Shown here: positions 1 to 10,446 of the stretch, in pieces
How positions within the stretch are numbered: the first letter of the stretch is position 1
How the letters are laid out: every line of letters begins with the position of its first letter
Assembly (NCBI GenBank): GCA_030432255.1
Contig: JAUIHS010000003.1
Coordinates: 1-64,000 of the forward strand
Direction of reading: 5' to 3'
Origin: Phycisphaerae bacterium
GTDB taxonomy: Bacteria > Planctomycetota > Phycisphaerae > Phycisphaerales > UBA1924
Length of the DNA: 64,000 bases
Notes under the pieces: model-generated
Databases searched by the model: none
Seen by the model: only the letters and a program-made list of their open reading frames with translations
What the model was told of the DNA's origin: nothing
Position numbers and translations under genes: made by a program

Positions 1-810
1 CCCGTTCCTGGAGTTGCATGATGTCGTACGAAGCGTAATCCGAAAGGCTGTTGGGTACAAGAGTGACGGCGCAAATGAACAATCAAGGCGGGGTCGAAGA
101 GCCCCGCTGACGGCGTGCGTAGGAGCAGCAGGAACCGGAATATTGACCCGCAGACGGGACATGCGAATGGCCCGTCGTATGGTGAATCCACGTGCCGTCT
201 TGCGTGCCGTCAGCGACAGGCTCGGAGACCTCCCCGCCGCGGGCCCCAAGGCCCGCACACGGGCGTCCGGCCCAAGCCGGACGGTCGTGGGGGAACAAGA
301 GGGAGACCGGGCGAATGCAAGGGGTGACAGGCGTCCAGCCTGGCGGCCCTTGCTCGCCGGTCGAGACCGACAGGGCTGAGTGATGAGCCGATTTCCCGTG
401 GAGCGGGAACGGCGATCACTCGGAGGTTGGGGCGAGGCGATCGATGTCCTGACCGCGCACGCGGTCGGGAATCGTGAGGGCTCGCACAGGCTCCGGTCGA
501 GGATGTCCCGGACCGTCGGGGACGGGAATCCGAGCCGGGCCCCCGACGACTTGCTGAGGAGCGCAGCGACGAAGACCTTTTCAGGGAGCGGCGGAGAATC
601 CGCCGGGTGGAGTGGAGGCTGTGGCGGGTGCTGGGCGGAGTGGTGGGCTGCAAGCCGAGTGACAGGCCGCAGGGAGGGGGGCGAGCGGAGGCCTGGCACG
701 GGCTTGCCATACGAGCCTCGGGCGGATCTCCCGTGGGGAATCCGGTTGAGGCGAGTCAGGGTGTTGGGAGGGCCGGCCGGGCCGGCCCGACACCAATCAT
801 CCGGTGGGAA
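1..810. other. Gene-poor stretch, probable mobile-element end
   Basis: I find no convincing gene in this 0.8 kb. The open frames present are short, Arg/Pro/Gly-rich and overlap one another on both strands, as expected by chance in GC-rich DNA. None shows a Shine-Dalgarno site plus recognisable protein motif. The stretch lies downstream of the small minus-strand genes at 837-1345, and its end at 811-832 holds their terminator-like hairpin. A structured RNA cannot be excluded by eye. Confidence 0.4.
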
Positions 811-812
811 AT

Positions 813-832
813 GAGCGGGCCGCAGCCCGCTC
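813..832 (-). terminator. Terminator-like hairpin after the small zinc-ribbon gene
   Basis: A perfect 8-bp inverted repeat (GAGCGGGC / GCCCGCTC) encloses a 4-nt loop. It lies just 3' of the minus-strand stop codon at 837. On that strand the stem is followed only by ATTTCCC, so this is a weak or factor-assisted terminator rather than a textbook intrinsic one. Confidence 0.45.
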
Positions 833-836
833 TGGT

Positions 837-1103
837 TCAGGCGTCGTCGAGCAAAGTGAAGTGCGAGAGCAGATACTCGCGGTTCTCCTGCCATGTTGTG
901 GTAGATTCGCTCTTCCACGAGCTGAACAAGTTCTCGCCGACATACCAAAACGCCTCGCACTCGAGACATGTTCCGAAATGAGCCCGTCCGACGTTCACGA
1001 TGGTGTTCGCCCTTCCGCAGAGCGGACAGTCAAACCGACCGTCATGACGAGTAGTCGCGAGGCGGCTGGCGCCGCCTCGGTTGGTCGTTCTCTCGACCGT
1101 CAC
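837..1103 (-). CDS. Small zinc-ribbon protein, mobile-element type
   Basis: An 88-residue product is predicted from a GTG start at 1103-1101 that overlaps the TGA stop of the preceding gene (GTGA, 4-bp overlap), which argues for translational coupling. The frame runs open further upstream to 1217, but that extension lies inside the neighbouring gene and looks like chance. The centre contains CPLCG, then about 16 residues later CLEC, a two-knuckle zinc-ribbon arrangement, followed by a Phe/Trp-rich stretch (NLFSSW). Similar short zinc-ribbon proteins are found on integrative elements and plasmids; I recall the family type but no established function. Nucleic-acid or protein binding is inference. 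The neighbouring gene and the tRNA fragment further on support an accessory-element setting. Confidence 0.65.
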   Translation of the reverse strand: MTVERTTNRGGASRLATTRHDGRFDCPLCGRANTIVNVGRAHFGTCLECEAFWYVGENLFSSWKSESTTTWQENREYLLSHFTLLDDA

Positions 1104-1345
1104 GCTGCACCGTCCCGAACCGATGCGGTTACAGGTGCGAGTTGTCGATGCACCGAGTTCGCAAGCTCGGCGAGGAGCAAGAGGTCGCGGACGTCGAAGA
1201 CGCTGCTCGAATGCCACTTGCCTTCTTTGCGATAGAGCCGACTGAATCTCACAGTCGTGCGAGTGCGGTCGTCATCGACGTGCGTCCAAACGGCCGCCTT
1301 GATGTGCCCGATGCGATACTCTTGGCTTGGTCTTTGTGTATTCAT
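1100..1345 (-). CDS. Small conserved protein of accessory-element type
   Basis: The product is 81 residues, with an ATG at 1345 preceded by an AGGAG Shine-Dalgarno site at good spacing. The sequence begins with a short polar stretch, then RIGHIKAAVW, a strand-rich middle (TTVRFSRLYRKEGKW) and an acidic/Leu-rich helix (DVRDLLLLAELAN). The pattern of IKAAVW, then VRFSRLY, then W(x)6-FDVRDLLLLA matches a family of uncharacterised small proteins that I recall from planctomycete genomes and mobile elements. No catalytic motif is visible. It is the first gene of a two-gene unit with the zinc-ribbon protein, their ends overlapping by 4 bp, so the two products probably act together. Function is unknown. 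Confidence 0.7.
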   Translation of the reverse strand: MNTQRPSQEYRIGHIKAAVWTHVDDDRTRTTVRFSRLYRKEGKWHSSSVFDVRDLLLLAELANSVHRQLAPVTASVRDGAA

Positions 1346-1777
1346 GGGTTTTCTCCTTTCTGGTTAGCATTCCCAATAGCTCGATCCAACGCCCGCGAGA
1401 GGCAGTGAGGTGTCAAGGAGGAACACAGCGTCGCGGGAAGCGGAGCTGACCGTGACGCGAGTAGTCCTTTACACCGAGCAACGAGCGGGCATGACATCGA
1501 GCGGGAATGCGGGCCAGAAAGACACCCATGAGCGAGGGGAAAGACCTACCAGGAGGAGCAGCGGCCATCAGCGGCCGGGCGTGACGTTCGATGGCGGGGC
1601 GAGGCGGGGCGACTGGTTTGGAAGCGAGCAGTGGCAACGCAAGTGCATCGATGCAGTGTCGAGACGCAGTGGGTCTCCGACCGGGCTCGGTTTCAATGAT
1701 GGTGGAGGGACACCGAGCCGACCGGTAGATGGCGAGCCGGGCTCGAACAAGGGAAAGCGGCGACGATGCTTTACGAG
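1346..1777. other. Intergenic stretch without a recognised gene
   Basis: This 432 bp lies between two small minus-strand genes. It must hold the promoter of the 1100-1345 gene. I see no clear -35/-10 pair, no T-tailed hairpin and no frame with both a ribosome-binding site and sensible composition. Confidence 0.35.
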
Positions 1778-2089
1778 CTAGAGCGTGTGGGGAGCCTGTT
1801 TGAATGCGACAAGGAGCAGGTGGGCGAGGTACTCCTCGAAGTCGGTGATGGCGTCGTGGTCACGATTCGGAGGACGCTGGAGTTCAGCAGCGCGTGCGAC
1901 GGCCAGAATCTGAGGGGTGGCGTGGTGGAGCAGTCTCAGGCAGGCTCGCTGCAAGTGACTCAACTTCACGGGCGTCCCAAGCTCCGCGGCAATGTTCGCA
2001 ACGAGCTTTGTGAGTTCGGCCTCTTCGACCGGTGTGACCAGCACGCGCTTCGCTTTCGTCAACCGCTCTTCATCACTCTTCTTCGCCAT
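1778..2089 (-). CDS. Small hypothetical protein, possibly DNA-binding
   Basis: The product is 103 residues. The ATG at 2089 follows an AGGAGG site by 8 bases on the minus strand, so the start is well supported. The N-terminus is Lys-rich and charged (MAKKSDEERLTKAKRV), followed by a short strand (RVLVTPVEEAEL) and several amphipathic helices (LTKLVANIAAELG, LSHLQRACLRLLHHA, DFEEYLAHLLLVAF). A basic tail, short strand and two helices is reminiscent of ribbon-helix-helix or accessory mobilisation proteins, but no signature is strong enough to name it. It stands alone, about 430 bp upstream of the 1100-1345 pair on the same strand, behind an AT-rich palindromic promoter region at 2160-2190. Confidence 0.6.
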   Translation of the reverse strand: MAKKSDEERLTKAKRVLVTPVEEAELTKLVANIAAELGTPVKLSHLQRACLRLLHHATPQILAVARAAELQRPPNRDHDAITDFEEYLAHLLLVAFKQAPHTL

Positions 2090-2165
2090 GCCGCATGCCT
2101 CCTGACGCGAGGTGTCGGGCCGGGTTTGGTCGCGCCGACTCCCGGTGCCGCAAGCGGCACATCCA

Positions 2166-2179
2166 TTATGGCTATAATA
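2166..2179. promoter_or_regulatory. AT-rich inverted repeat, possible promoter/operator
   Basis: ATTAT-GGCT-ATAAT is a perfect 5-bp inverted repeat in otherwise GC-rich DNA, about 80 bp upstream of the start of the 1778-2089 gene. A perfect -10-like hexamer TATAAT is on the plus strand, and a TATTAT-type hexamer is on the minus strand. No good -35 partner is seen, so a promoter overlapping an operator is plausible but unproven. Confidence 0.35.
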
Positions 2180-2280
2180 CTATGACGCTCTCCCAGCTCA
2201 ACGCCAGGCTCGGGCGAAATTGATGCCGGAGGACGCGAATGGTGCGCAAAGCGGTCGACGGGACGCTGGTGGGACAGGGC

Positions 2281-2424
2281 TCATGGCTCTCGCCCTTGAT
2301 TCAGCGGCGAGCGCACCAACGTGACCTCAATGTCTTCGGTGGCACCACACCGTGGGCACTCGCGTGGGATCGAACGCGTGAAACCCTTGGCATCGCAGTT
2401 GAGACACACGCAGTAGAGCGACAC
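2281..2424 (-). CDS. Possible small zinc-ribbon peptide or gene fragment
   Basis: The frame encodes CVCLNC, then about 13 residues on CPRCG, a clear two-knuckle zinc ribbon, and ends 20 residues later. The frame is open far upstream, through the terminator and the tRNA fragment, so its real start cannot be as far as 2787. The nearest usable start is a GTG at 2424 giving 47 residues, without a visible Shine-Dalgarno site. It may instead be the 3' end of a gene truncated by integration at the tRNA fragment. No function is assigned. Confidence 0.3.
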   Translation of the reverse strand: MSLYCVCLNCDAKGFTRSIPRECPRCGATEDIEVTLVRSPLNQGREP

Positions 2425-2610
2425 ATCGTGTGGTGATGACGGTCGCTCGGCCGGTGCGTCTTGTTCCGGCGCCGGTGCGTCTAAAAGTGCGTCTTGACCG
2501 GCCCCAAAACCGCTCCCAACTGGCTCCCGACTGTTTCCGGTCGATTCGTCTAAGGGCTTGTCAGATCGCGGTTTGCGGGCTTCAGGCGGCGATTGCAAAA
2601 CCCCCATTTT

Positions 2611-2656
<46 letters not shown>

Positions 2657-2666
2657 CTTGAAAACG

Positions 2667-2698
2667 GCCCTTGGCGCTTCGCCAGGGGCTTTTCTTTT
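2667..2698 (+). terminator. Intrinsic terminator after the tRNA fragment
   Basis: A 10-bp stem (GCCCTTGGCG / CGCCAGGGGC, one G-U pair) with a 3-nt loop is followed at once by TTTTCTTTT. It sits 10 bases after the tRNA-like acceptor strand, the usual place for a tRNA-gene terminator. This supports the idea that a complete tRNA gene once stood here. Confidence 0.8.
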
Positions 2699-2925
2699 GG
2701 TCGGGCTGGTTGGCTTGGCCCGGGACGTGACCCTGTTCGCAGGACTGCCGTGGCTGGGGGCGGCGCGTGGGCAATGTGTCCGGTCAACGCGGCGAGTGCT
2801 TGGGGGCCCGCTCGCCGATGCGCCGTGCTCTTCCGAGTTCCTTGCCGCTGACCTCCGCCGCGAAGCCGGTCATCTGGCCGGTGTCATCTCGTTCAAACAC
2901 ACGATCTCGAACGGTTGCGCGGAGC

Positions 2926-3065
2926 CGCTCCGCCGGGCGTGGGATATGGGCTACGCGACAGGGCTTCTCGAGGCGTCGGAGATGAGCGCGCCCGTCTACG
3001 CGCGCCTCGGGTTCCGCACGCTTGGTCACATGGCCCTGCTGGCGCGCGTTCCAGCGTTGTCCTGA
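2926..3065 (+). pseudogene. Remnant of a GNAT acetyltransferase C-terminus
   Basis: One frame ends with LLEASEMSAPVYARLGF followed by RTLGHMALL, which matches the last conserved block of GNAT N-acetyltransferases (Leu-x-Ala-Ser, then (V/L)Y-x-(R/K)-LGF). The acetyl-CoA-binding block (Q/R-x-x-G-x-A) that should lie about 40 residues earlier is missing. The frame upstream reads through the terminator and tRNA fragment with no sensible protein. I therefore read this as the 3' end of a gene truncated at the element boundary. A short functional protein is very unlikely. Confidence 0.45.
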
Positions 3066-3132
3066 GCCGCGGCCTCGGGTTGTCCAGTTTCTCCTTGGAC
3101 CGGGGCGCCCACGAAGCCAGTAGGATGTCCTG

Positions 3133-4782
3133 ATGCACGACGAAACGCCCGATCGTCCTGAATCCAGTCTGTCAGGGGAGTCAACTTCTGAGCAGCGCAC
3201 AGGGCTCTTTGCCCGGTTCCTCGCCCTGGTTGAGTGGCTTGGGAATCTTCTGCCGCATCCGGTGTCGTTGTTTGCGTTGTTTGCGCTTGGGGTTGTGATC
3301 ATCTCGGGCATTGCTTCGGCAACCGGGCTTGAGCGGCCTGACCCGCGCCCCGGCAACGAAGGTGACATGTTCACGGTGAACAGCCTGATGTCGGGCGAGG
3401 GCATCCGGTGGATCAGCCAGAGCCTGGTCACGAACTTCACGGGGTTTGTTCCGCTTGGCACCGTGCTCGTCGCACTGCTTGGCGTGGGGGTTGCAGAACG
3501 CTCCGGCCTGCTCACGACCGCGGTGCGAGCGCTTGTGCTGGGGGCGCCGAAGAACCTGGTGACGCTGGTGATCGTCTTTGCCGGTGTGATCAGCAATACG
3601 GCAAGTGAGATGGGATACGTTGTTCTGATTCCGCTGGCCATGGCGATCTATCACTCGCTGGGGCGTCATCCGCTTGCCGGAATGGCAGCGGCATTCGCAG
3701 GTGTGTCAGGTGGATACTCCGCCAACCTGCTGATCGGGACTGTGGATCCGCTCCTGGCGGGGATCACGCAGGAAGCGGCGCAGATCATGGACCCCGCATA
3801 CGAGGTGCACCCGGCGGTGAACTGGTACTTCATGATTGCGAGCACGTTCCTGATCACGGGGGCAGGATGGTTCGTGACGGCCAGGATCGTGGAGCCGCGG
3901 CTGGGTGCCTATGACGATCGCAATGCATCGGAAGACCTGGGTGAGCAGCAGACCATGGAGCCGGTGAGTCGCGTTGAGTTGAAGGGGTTGGCGTACGCAG
4001 GACTCAGCGCGCTGCTGGTCTCCATCGGTGTCATCGTGGTCGCCGGTCCTCCGCTTCCGCTTGAGTGGATTCCGGGCTGGGGTGTGTTGCGGAACCCGGA
4101 CCCGACGGCCGCGGGTCCGGCGGCCTTCAAGCCGCTTCTTGACAGCGTGGTCACGATCATCCTGATCTTCTTCGTTGTTCCCGGTTTCGTGTACGGGCGC
4201 GTGGTCGGCACGATGAAGAATGACCGGGATGTCATCGATGCGATGGCCGGAGCGATGCGCAGCATGGGGCTCTACATTGTGCTCGTGTTTTTCGCCGCGC
4301 AGTTCGTGGAGTTCTTCAAGTACTCCGGGCTCGGGCAGATTCTCGCGGTCATGGGCGCCGATGCGCTGGTTGCCATGAATCTGAACAACCCACTGGTGTT
4401 CATCCCGTTCATCCTGATGTGCTGCTTCGTGAACCTGATGCTCGGTTCGGCGAGTGCGCAGTGGGCGGTGACCGCCCCGATCTTCGTGCCCATGCTGATG
4501 ACGATCGGCTACAGCCCGGAGGTCATCCAGGCCGCGTACCGCATCGGGGACTCGACGACCAACATCATCACCCCCATGATGAGCTACTTCGGGTTGATTC
4601 TCGCTGTTGCCACGAGGTATGAGAAGAACCTCGGCATCGGGACCATGGTGGCGACGATGTTGCCGTACACCATCTTCTTCCTGATCGGCTGGATCATCCT
4701 GTTCTATGCCTGGGTGTTCCTGTTCGGACTCCCGGTCGGCCCGGGTGCGCCGACGCTGTACCCGGCGGGAGGCGGTGGCTGA
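3133..4782 (+). CDS. AbgT family transporter
   Basis: A 549-residue polytopic inner-membrane protein, close to the usual AbgT length of about 510-550. After a polar N-terminus of about 30 residues come roughly a dozen hydrophobic segments. Family-typical stretches include the Pro-rich first helix (LPHPVSLFALFALGVV), the NTASEMGYVVLIPLA segment, GGYSANLL, and late in the protein IGDSTTNIITPMMSYF, all characteristic of AbgT. Members import p-aminobenzoyl-glutamate (a folate breakdown product) or export sulfonamide-type drugs by proton coupling; which applies here cannot be told from sequence. The ATG follows AGGA by 7 bases. The next gene on the same strand is a TetR regulator, so control of this transporter by that regulator is possible. 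Confidence 0.9.
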   Translation: MHDETPDRPESSLSGESTSEQRTGLFARFLALVEWLGNLLPHPVSLFALFALGVVIISGIASATGLERPDPRPGNEGDMFTVNSLMSGEGIRWISQSLVTNFTGFVPLGTVLVALLGVGVAERSGLLTTAVRALVLGAPKNLVTLVIVFAGVISNTASEMGYVVLIPLAMAIYHSLGRHPLAGMAAAFAGVSGGYSANLLIGTVDPLLAGITQEAAQIMDPAYEVHPAVNWYFMIASTFLITGAGWFVTARIVEPRLGAYDDRNASEDLGEQQTMEPVSRVELKGLAYAGLSALLVSIGVIVVAGPPLPLEWIPGWGVLRNPDPTAAGPAAFKPLLDSVVTIILIFFVVPGFVYGRVVGTMKNDRDVIDAMAGAMRSMGLYIVLVFFAAQFVEFFKYSGLGQILAVMGADALVAMNLNNPLVFIPFILMCCFVNLMLGSASAQWAVTAPIFVPMLMTIGYSPEVIQAAYRIGDSTTNIITPMMSYFGLILAVATRYEKNLGIGTMVATMLPYTIFFLIGWIILFYAWVFLFGLPVGPGAPTLYPAGGGG

Positions 4783-5101
4783 TTGAGTTGGTCCGCCCGG
4801 CGCAGCCGGTGAGCGCGATCCAGTGACACGCGAAGGCGTTGAGTCGAGAGTCCCGATGCCTCCAAGTGAATCAGCCTTCGGCGACGGGTGGTGAGCGTTG
4901 TAGGCCCCGTCCTGGGCTGCGCTGGTGGCCTGGTGGTGTCGCTGCTGATTCGGCACAAGGCTCTGCCAGCGCTTGATTTGCGGCAATCGGGTCCGCCTTC
5001 GAGAACTATCGAGATTGCGCAGCGAGAAGCCGGGCGCGGGGACCCGACCCGCGGGAACGTTCGTTTTTTTGGATTGAGGTGAATAGGAGCTCCGAAGCGA
5101 T
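4783..5101. other. Intergenic stretch between abgT-type gene and tetR
   Basis: This span of about 320 bp contains no supported gene and no T-tailed hairpin I can see. It presumably carries the 3' end of the transporter transcript and the promoter of the TetR gene. A palindromic operator lies just beyond it at 5102-5120. Confidence 0.4.
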
Positions 5102-5120
5102 CGTTCACTTCTTGTGAACG
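5102..5120. promoter_or_regulatory. Palindromic operator upstream of tetR gene
   Basis: CGTTCAC-TTCTT-GTGAACG is a perfect 7-bp inverted repeat with a 5-nt centre. It is 41 bp upstream of the TetR ATG, the size and position expected for the site of a dimeric TetR-type autorepressor. No other strong dyad is seen in this gap. Confidence 0.6.
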
Positions 5121-5160
5121 GTCGTTTACAGGGAACGCCGCGGATCGGAGCAGGCTCAGA

Positions 5161-5760
5161 ATGACTCCCAGATCGCATCAATCAGACTCGAAGGCCCGGC
5201 TTCATGAGGCTGTTCTGAAGCTGGTGACGCCCGAGCAGCCGGATGCATCGGTCCGTGCGATTGCCCGCGCTGCGGGTTTGAGTGATGGGGCGCTTTACCG
5301 GCACTACTCGAGCCGCGAGGAGTTACTGGGCGCGGTGTTTGCGGAGCATATCAGCCCCATGATCGCGCACAAGGAGGGCTTGGTCGCGATGCGTGCGTCG
5401 ATCGAAGATCGGCTTCGTGAGTGGGTTCGCAGCACGTACGACCATTTCGATCGCGAGCCGGACGGGTTTGCGTACGTCTTTCTCACGAACCACAAACTCC
5501 CTGAGAAATACAAGCACAGCGCCGGACGTCAGAGTGCGCTGTTGAAGGAGCTTCTGCATCAGGGCCAGGCGGAGGGCGTCCTCCTTCCGATGCCGCTGGA
5601 TCTGGCGGCGACCATATTCGTCGGGCTGCTCCTGAGTGTGCCCGAGCGTATTCGCACCGGTGTCCTGACGACGCCCGCTTCGGCCTACACCGATGACATC
5701 ACGCGCGCGGTGCTGCGCAGCCTGACGCCGGATGCGGAAGCAGGTGATGGGAAGTCGTGA
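5161..5760 (+). CDS. TetR/AcrR family transcriptional regulator
   Basis: The product is 199 residues, typical of the family. The N-terminal 20-65 region is a clear TetR helix-turn-helix: ASVRAIARAAGLSDGALYRHY followed by SSREELLGAVF. The C-terminal two thirds is helical with no family-specific motif, as expected for a ligand-binding and dimerisation domain, so the inducer cannot be inferred. It lies 378 bp downstream of the AbgT-type transporter on the same strand and has its own dyad upstream, which suggests autoregulation and perhaps control of the transporter. Confidence 0.9.
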   Translation: MTPRSHQSDSKARLHEAVLKLVTPEQPDASVRAIARAAGLSDGALYRHYSSREELLGAVFAEHISPMIAHKEGLVAMRASIEDRLREWVRSTYDHFDREPDGFAYVFLTNHKLPEKYKHSAGRQSALLKELLHQGQAEGVLLPMPLDLAATIFVGLLLSVPERIRTGVLTTPASAYTDDITRAVLRSLTPDAEAGDGKS

Positions 5761-5926
5761 CGGCTGAAGCTGTCGTTGTGCGTCGCCTGTGAGAGCGGGT
5801 GAACGTGGCATTCAAACGGATCAGTGCGAGTCGTGTTTCAAGTCGATGTGTATCGATGCGCGATCGTTCTGTGCCCGAGCGGGACTGCGCAGCCCGCGAA
5901 AACCCGTGTGACGGAGGAATCAGATT

Positions 5927-6715
5927 ATGAGAAAGACAGTATTGAATCCCGCGGCTCTCGCAGCCCTCGCCGTGGTCGGCCCCGCCCTCACTGCGTCTGC
6001 CGGCATGCCGGTTGAAGTGCGCGTGACTGTTGAGAACATGGCGCCCACCAACAGCGTGGCGTTCGCACCGCTTCGCGTCGGATTCCATAACGGCACATTC
6101 GACTCGTTTGATGACGGTGTGGCCGCGACTGCCCCCATCATCTCCATCGCCGAAGGTGGATCCGGGGCGGACTGGTTCCCCGCCTTCGCGGCTGCGGATC
6201 CCGCGGCCACGCTCGGTTCGGTGCTTCCCAATCCCGCGGGCCCGCTGGTGCCCGGGGCGACTGGCACCGAGACGTTCGTGGTCGACCCGATGACCAATCC
6301 GTACTTCAGCTTCGGTTCCATGGTCGTGCCGAGCAACGACTACTTCATCGGCAATGATTCGGCGACGCAGTATCAGCTCTTCGATGCGGCTGGCAACCTG
6401 CAGATCAGTTCCATTACCCAGCACGGGCGTGACATCTGGGATGCCGGATCTGAAGTCGACGGTGCCTTCGGCGCTGCGTTCCTTGAAGGCTCTTCGAACA
6501 GCGATCACATCGATGAGAATGGAACTGTCGGGTTCGATTTCGCGGATCTGGACGTCTTCAACGGCCTGACGACCGCTGCCGGCTATACGTTCGATCGCCA
6601 GTTCGGGGCCGATGACGCGGTGTACCGCATCTCGTTCGAGATTGTGCCCGCTCCGACGACCGCCGCCCTGGCGGGAATCGGCGGCATCTTTGCCATGCGT
6701 CGCCGGCGCGCCTGA
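5927..6715 (+). CDS. Secreted spondin-domain protein with PAP-type sorting tail
   Basis: A 262-residue exported protein. The ATG follows GGAGGA. Residues 1-25 form a signal peptide (MRKTV, hydrophobic core, ASAG). The body (EVRVTVENMAP, then HNGTFDSFDDG, ISIAEGG) resembles the N-terminal spondin domain found in bacterial surface proteins. The last 25 residues read VPAPTTAALAGIGGIF followed by MRRRRA: a short Pro motif, a hydrophobic helix and an Arg-rich end. This is the planctomycete counterpart of PEP-CTERM sorting signals, so the mature protein is probably processed by an exosortase-like enzyme, though none is in this window. Two more proteins with the same type of tail are present. The ligand is unknown. 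Confidence 0.75.
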   Translation: MRKTVLNPAALAALAVVGPALTASAGMPVEVRVTVENMAPTNSVAFAPLRVGFHNGTFDSFDDGVAATAPIISIAEGGSGADWFPAFAAADPAATLGSVLPNPAGPLVPGATGTETFVVDPMTNPYFSFGSMVVPSNDYFIGNDSATQYQLFDAAGNLQISSITQHGRDIWDAGSEVDGAFGAAFLEGSSNSDHIDENGTVGFDFADLDVFNGLTTAAGYTFDRQFGADDAVYRISFEIVPAPTTAALAGIGGIFAMRRRRA

Positions 6716-6742
6716 TCACGACAACCTGCTGATCATCCCCGT

Positions 6743-6780
6743 CGCCGGCTCGCGACCAATCACGAGCCGGCGGCTCTCTC
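6743..6780. terminator. Hairpin terminator between converging genes
   Basis: A 10-bp stem (CGCCGGCTCG / CGAGCCGGCG) with a 10-nt loop lies in the 90 bp between the converging spondin gene and katG. It is followed by GCTCTCTCTT on the plus strand. It can serve the plus-strand gene and may also act for katG. Confidence 0.6.
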
Positions 6781-6805
6781 TTGCGCTGTCGGTCAAGGTC
6801 TGAGA

Positions 6806-9031
<2,226 letters not shown>

Positions 9032-9048
9032 TCATATGGCCTGGTCGA

Positions 9049-9480
9049 TTACCCGGGAGGCGCCGATGCGCTGCGGCACGCAGGACAGGTGCCCCAGTAG
9101 ATCACTTCTGCTTCATCAACGTCGTAGCCGAACGTCTCGGCTGGTGTCAGGCATGGTGTGCGGCCGACGGCGCAGTCAATGTCCTGCATTGTTCCGCACG
9201 CCCTGCATATGAGGTGATGGTGGTTGTCACCGACACGGTCCTCGTACCGGGCCGGTGAGCCGGCGGGTTGAATGCGCCGGATGATGCCCTTCTCGGAGAG
9301 GATACTCAGCGCGTCGTAAACCGACTGCCGCGAGATCGCGCCGATCTCGGCGCGCACCTGCTCGCAGACATCATCGGCGGTGCTGTGGGCCCGCTGTCGG
9401 ACTGTCCGAAGCACGGCGAGTCGCTGAGCCGTCACCTGAAGGCCATGATCGCGCAGCGTGCTGTCGGGGCTTTCGAGCAT
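9049..9480 (-). CDS. Fur/PerR family peroxide-stress regulator
   Basis: The product is 143 residues from the ATG at 9480. An in-frame ATG at 9495 and a TTG at 9516 are alternatives, but the latter lies on the -35-like TTGACA. The N-terminal winged helix ([14 protein letters not shown], then [18 protein letters not shown]) is typical of Fur. The metal part has [10 protein letters not shown] and, near the end, CPAC, giving the two CxxC pairs of the structural zinc site. Placement directly upstream of katG suggests a PerR-like or FurA-like repressor of katG. Distinguishing these needs the metal-site residue that is Asp in PerR and Glu in Fur. Overlap of a dyad with the promoter suggests autoregulation. 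Confidence 0.88.
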   Translation of the reverse strand: MLESPDSTLRDHGLQVTAQRLAVLRTVRQRAHSTADDVCEQVRAEIGAISRQSVYDALSILSEKGIIRRIQPAGSPARYEDRVGDNHHHLICRACGTMQDIDCAVGRTPCLTPAETFGYDVDEAEVIYWGTCPACRSASAPPG

Positions 9481-9490
9481 CGGGGCAGGA

Positions 9491-9516
9491 TACATCCGAA
9501 TTATGGACAATGTCAA
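9491..9516 (-). promoter_or_regulatory. Promoter with overlapping dyad for fur-katG
   Basis: On the minus strand TTGACA (9516-9511) is followed 18 bases later by TATCCT (about 9492-9487), a fair sigma-70-type pair. The -35 overlaps the perfect dyad GACA-T-TGTC (about 9506-9514), a plausible operator. If this promoter is used, transcription starts close to the ATG at 9480 and the message would be nearly leaderless. Confidence 0.45.
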
Positions 9517-9609
9517 GAATCAGAACTTATCCACATCTGGTGGCGGCGCGCACCGGCACCAGCGTGGTTGCGGACCAGGGAGAAGTTCTGGATGCACGCC
9601 CGGAAGGCG

Positions 9610-10401
9610 TCAGCGGATCTGGATCGTCGGAACGTCCGCGCGCTTGCGGCCGATCAGTGCCTCGTAGATCAGTTCCTGGCCGTCCGTCGACACACGGTGG
9701 ACGTACGTCTCCCGTGCGACGAGTTCGAGGGCGTCTTCAGCGAGCATGCGCCGGATCAATCTCGAGAAGCCGGAGTCGTCAGCGGTGCTGAGGAAGTCTT
9801 CCTTGATGGTGAAGGCCACCCAGCCATCGACTTCGATTTCATTGAACGCGGCGGCGAAGACCTCCGGCGGGATGTCACCAAAACCGAGTGCAGCGACACA
9901 GGTCAGGCAGTTGACGGCGTGGCGATCGAGGATGCCGCGGCCCTCATCGTGCAGTGCTGTCAGGTCTCCAATGATGTAGTCGGTGTAGAGACCGGGGCGA
10001 TCGCGCTCTGCGGCTTCGGCCGCTTCCTCATAGATGTCGACACCGATGAATGTCTCGATCCCCAGGTCCTGCAGCGTGTCGGCGACACAGCCATTTCCGG
10101 CACCGAGGTCCAGGACGCTCAGTGACTCCGGTGTTGTGGCGGACTCGGCAAGGGCGCGGGAGAGGAGTTCGCTGATCTTGGCGGGTGAGGCGCAGCGGAA
10201 GATGTCATAGACCCACCGCTCGTAGAGGCCGGGGACTGCATACACATCGCCGTAATCGTGAAGCCGGATCTTTCGCCAGCCAGTCGCGGTGTTGACGACG
10301 ACCCACTCTTCGTCCTGTTCAAGGGCGTCGCCAGGTGCCGGCAGCGCGATTTCCAGGGGGCGTTGGTGAGTGGGGGCTTCAGCGGCCTTCATCAATGACA
10401 C
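9610..10401 (-). CDS. Class I SAM-dependent methyltransferase
   Basis: The product is 263 residues. A GTG start at 10401 has GAGGAG 7 bases upstream; an in-frame ATG three codons on is badly spaced. Motif I is clear (SVLDLGAGNGCVA, about residues 103-115), followed by an acidic motif II region (FIGVDIYEEA) and a GDLTAL segment, giving the Rossmann fold of class I methyltransferases. The N-terminal 100 residues (Trp-rich EEWVVV, KIRLHDYGDVYAVPGLYERW) are unlike the common small-molecule families I know, so the substrate is not predictable. It has no signal peptide and is probably cytoplasmic. It follows the fur-katG promoter region on the same strand, but nothing links it functionally to peroxide stress. 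Confidence 0.8.
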   Translation of the reverse strand: MSLMKAAEAPTHQRPLEIALPAPGDALEQDEEWVVVNTATGWRKIRLHDYGDVYAVPGLYERWVYDIFRCASPAKISELLSRALAESATTPESLSVLDLGAGNGCVADTLQDLGIETFIGVDIYEEAAEAAERDRPGLYTDYIIGDLTALHDEGRGILDRHAVNCLTCVAALGFGDIPPEVFAAAFNEIEVDGWVAFTIKEDFLSTADDSGFSRLIRRMLAEDALELVARETYVHRVSTDGQELIYEALIGRKRADVPTIQIR

Positions 10402-10446
10402 AGATGATCTCCTCGGAGAGCAGTTTAGGCATCTATTTGGTTGGCG

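Noticed and set aside
1-836. Protein-coding frames of 60-170 codons on both strands
   Set aside because: All are Arg/Pro/Gly/Ser-rich, mutually overlapping and without ribosome sites or recognisable motifs.
3706-5181. Open frame of 491 codons on the minus strand across the AbgT-type gene
   Set aside because: It is antisense to a clear transporter gene. Its product is Arg/His/Asp-rich with no domain, as expected from a mirror frame of a GC-rich gene.
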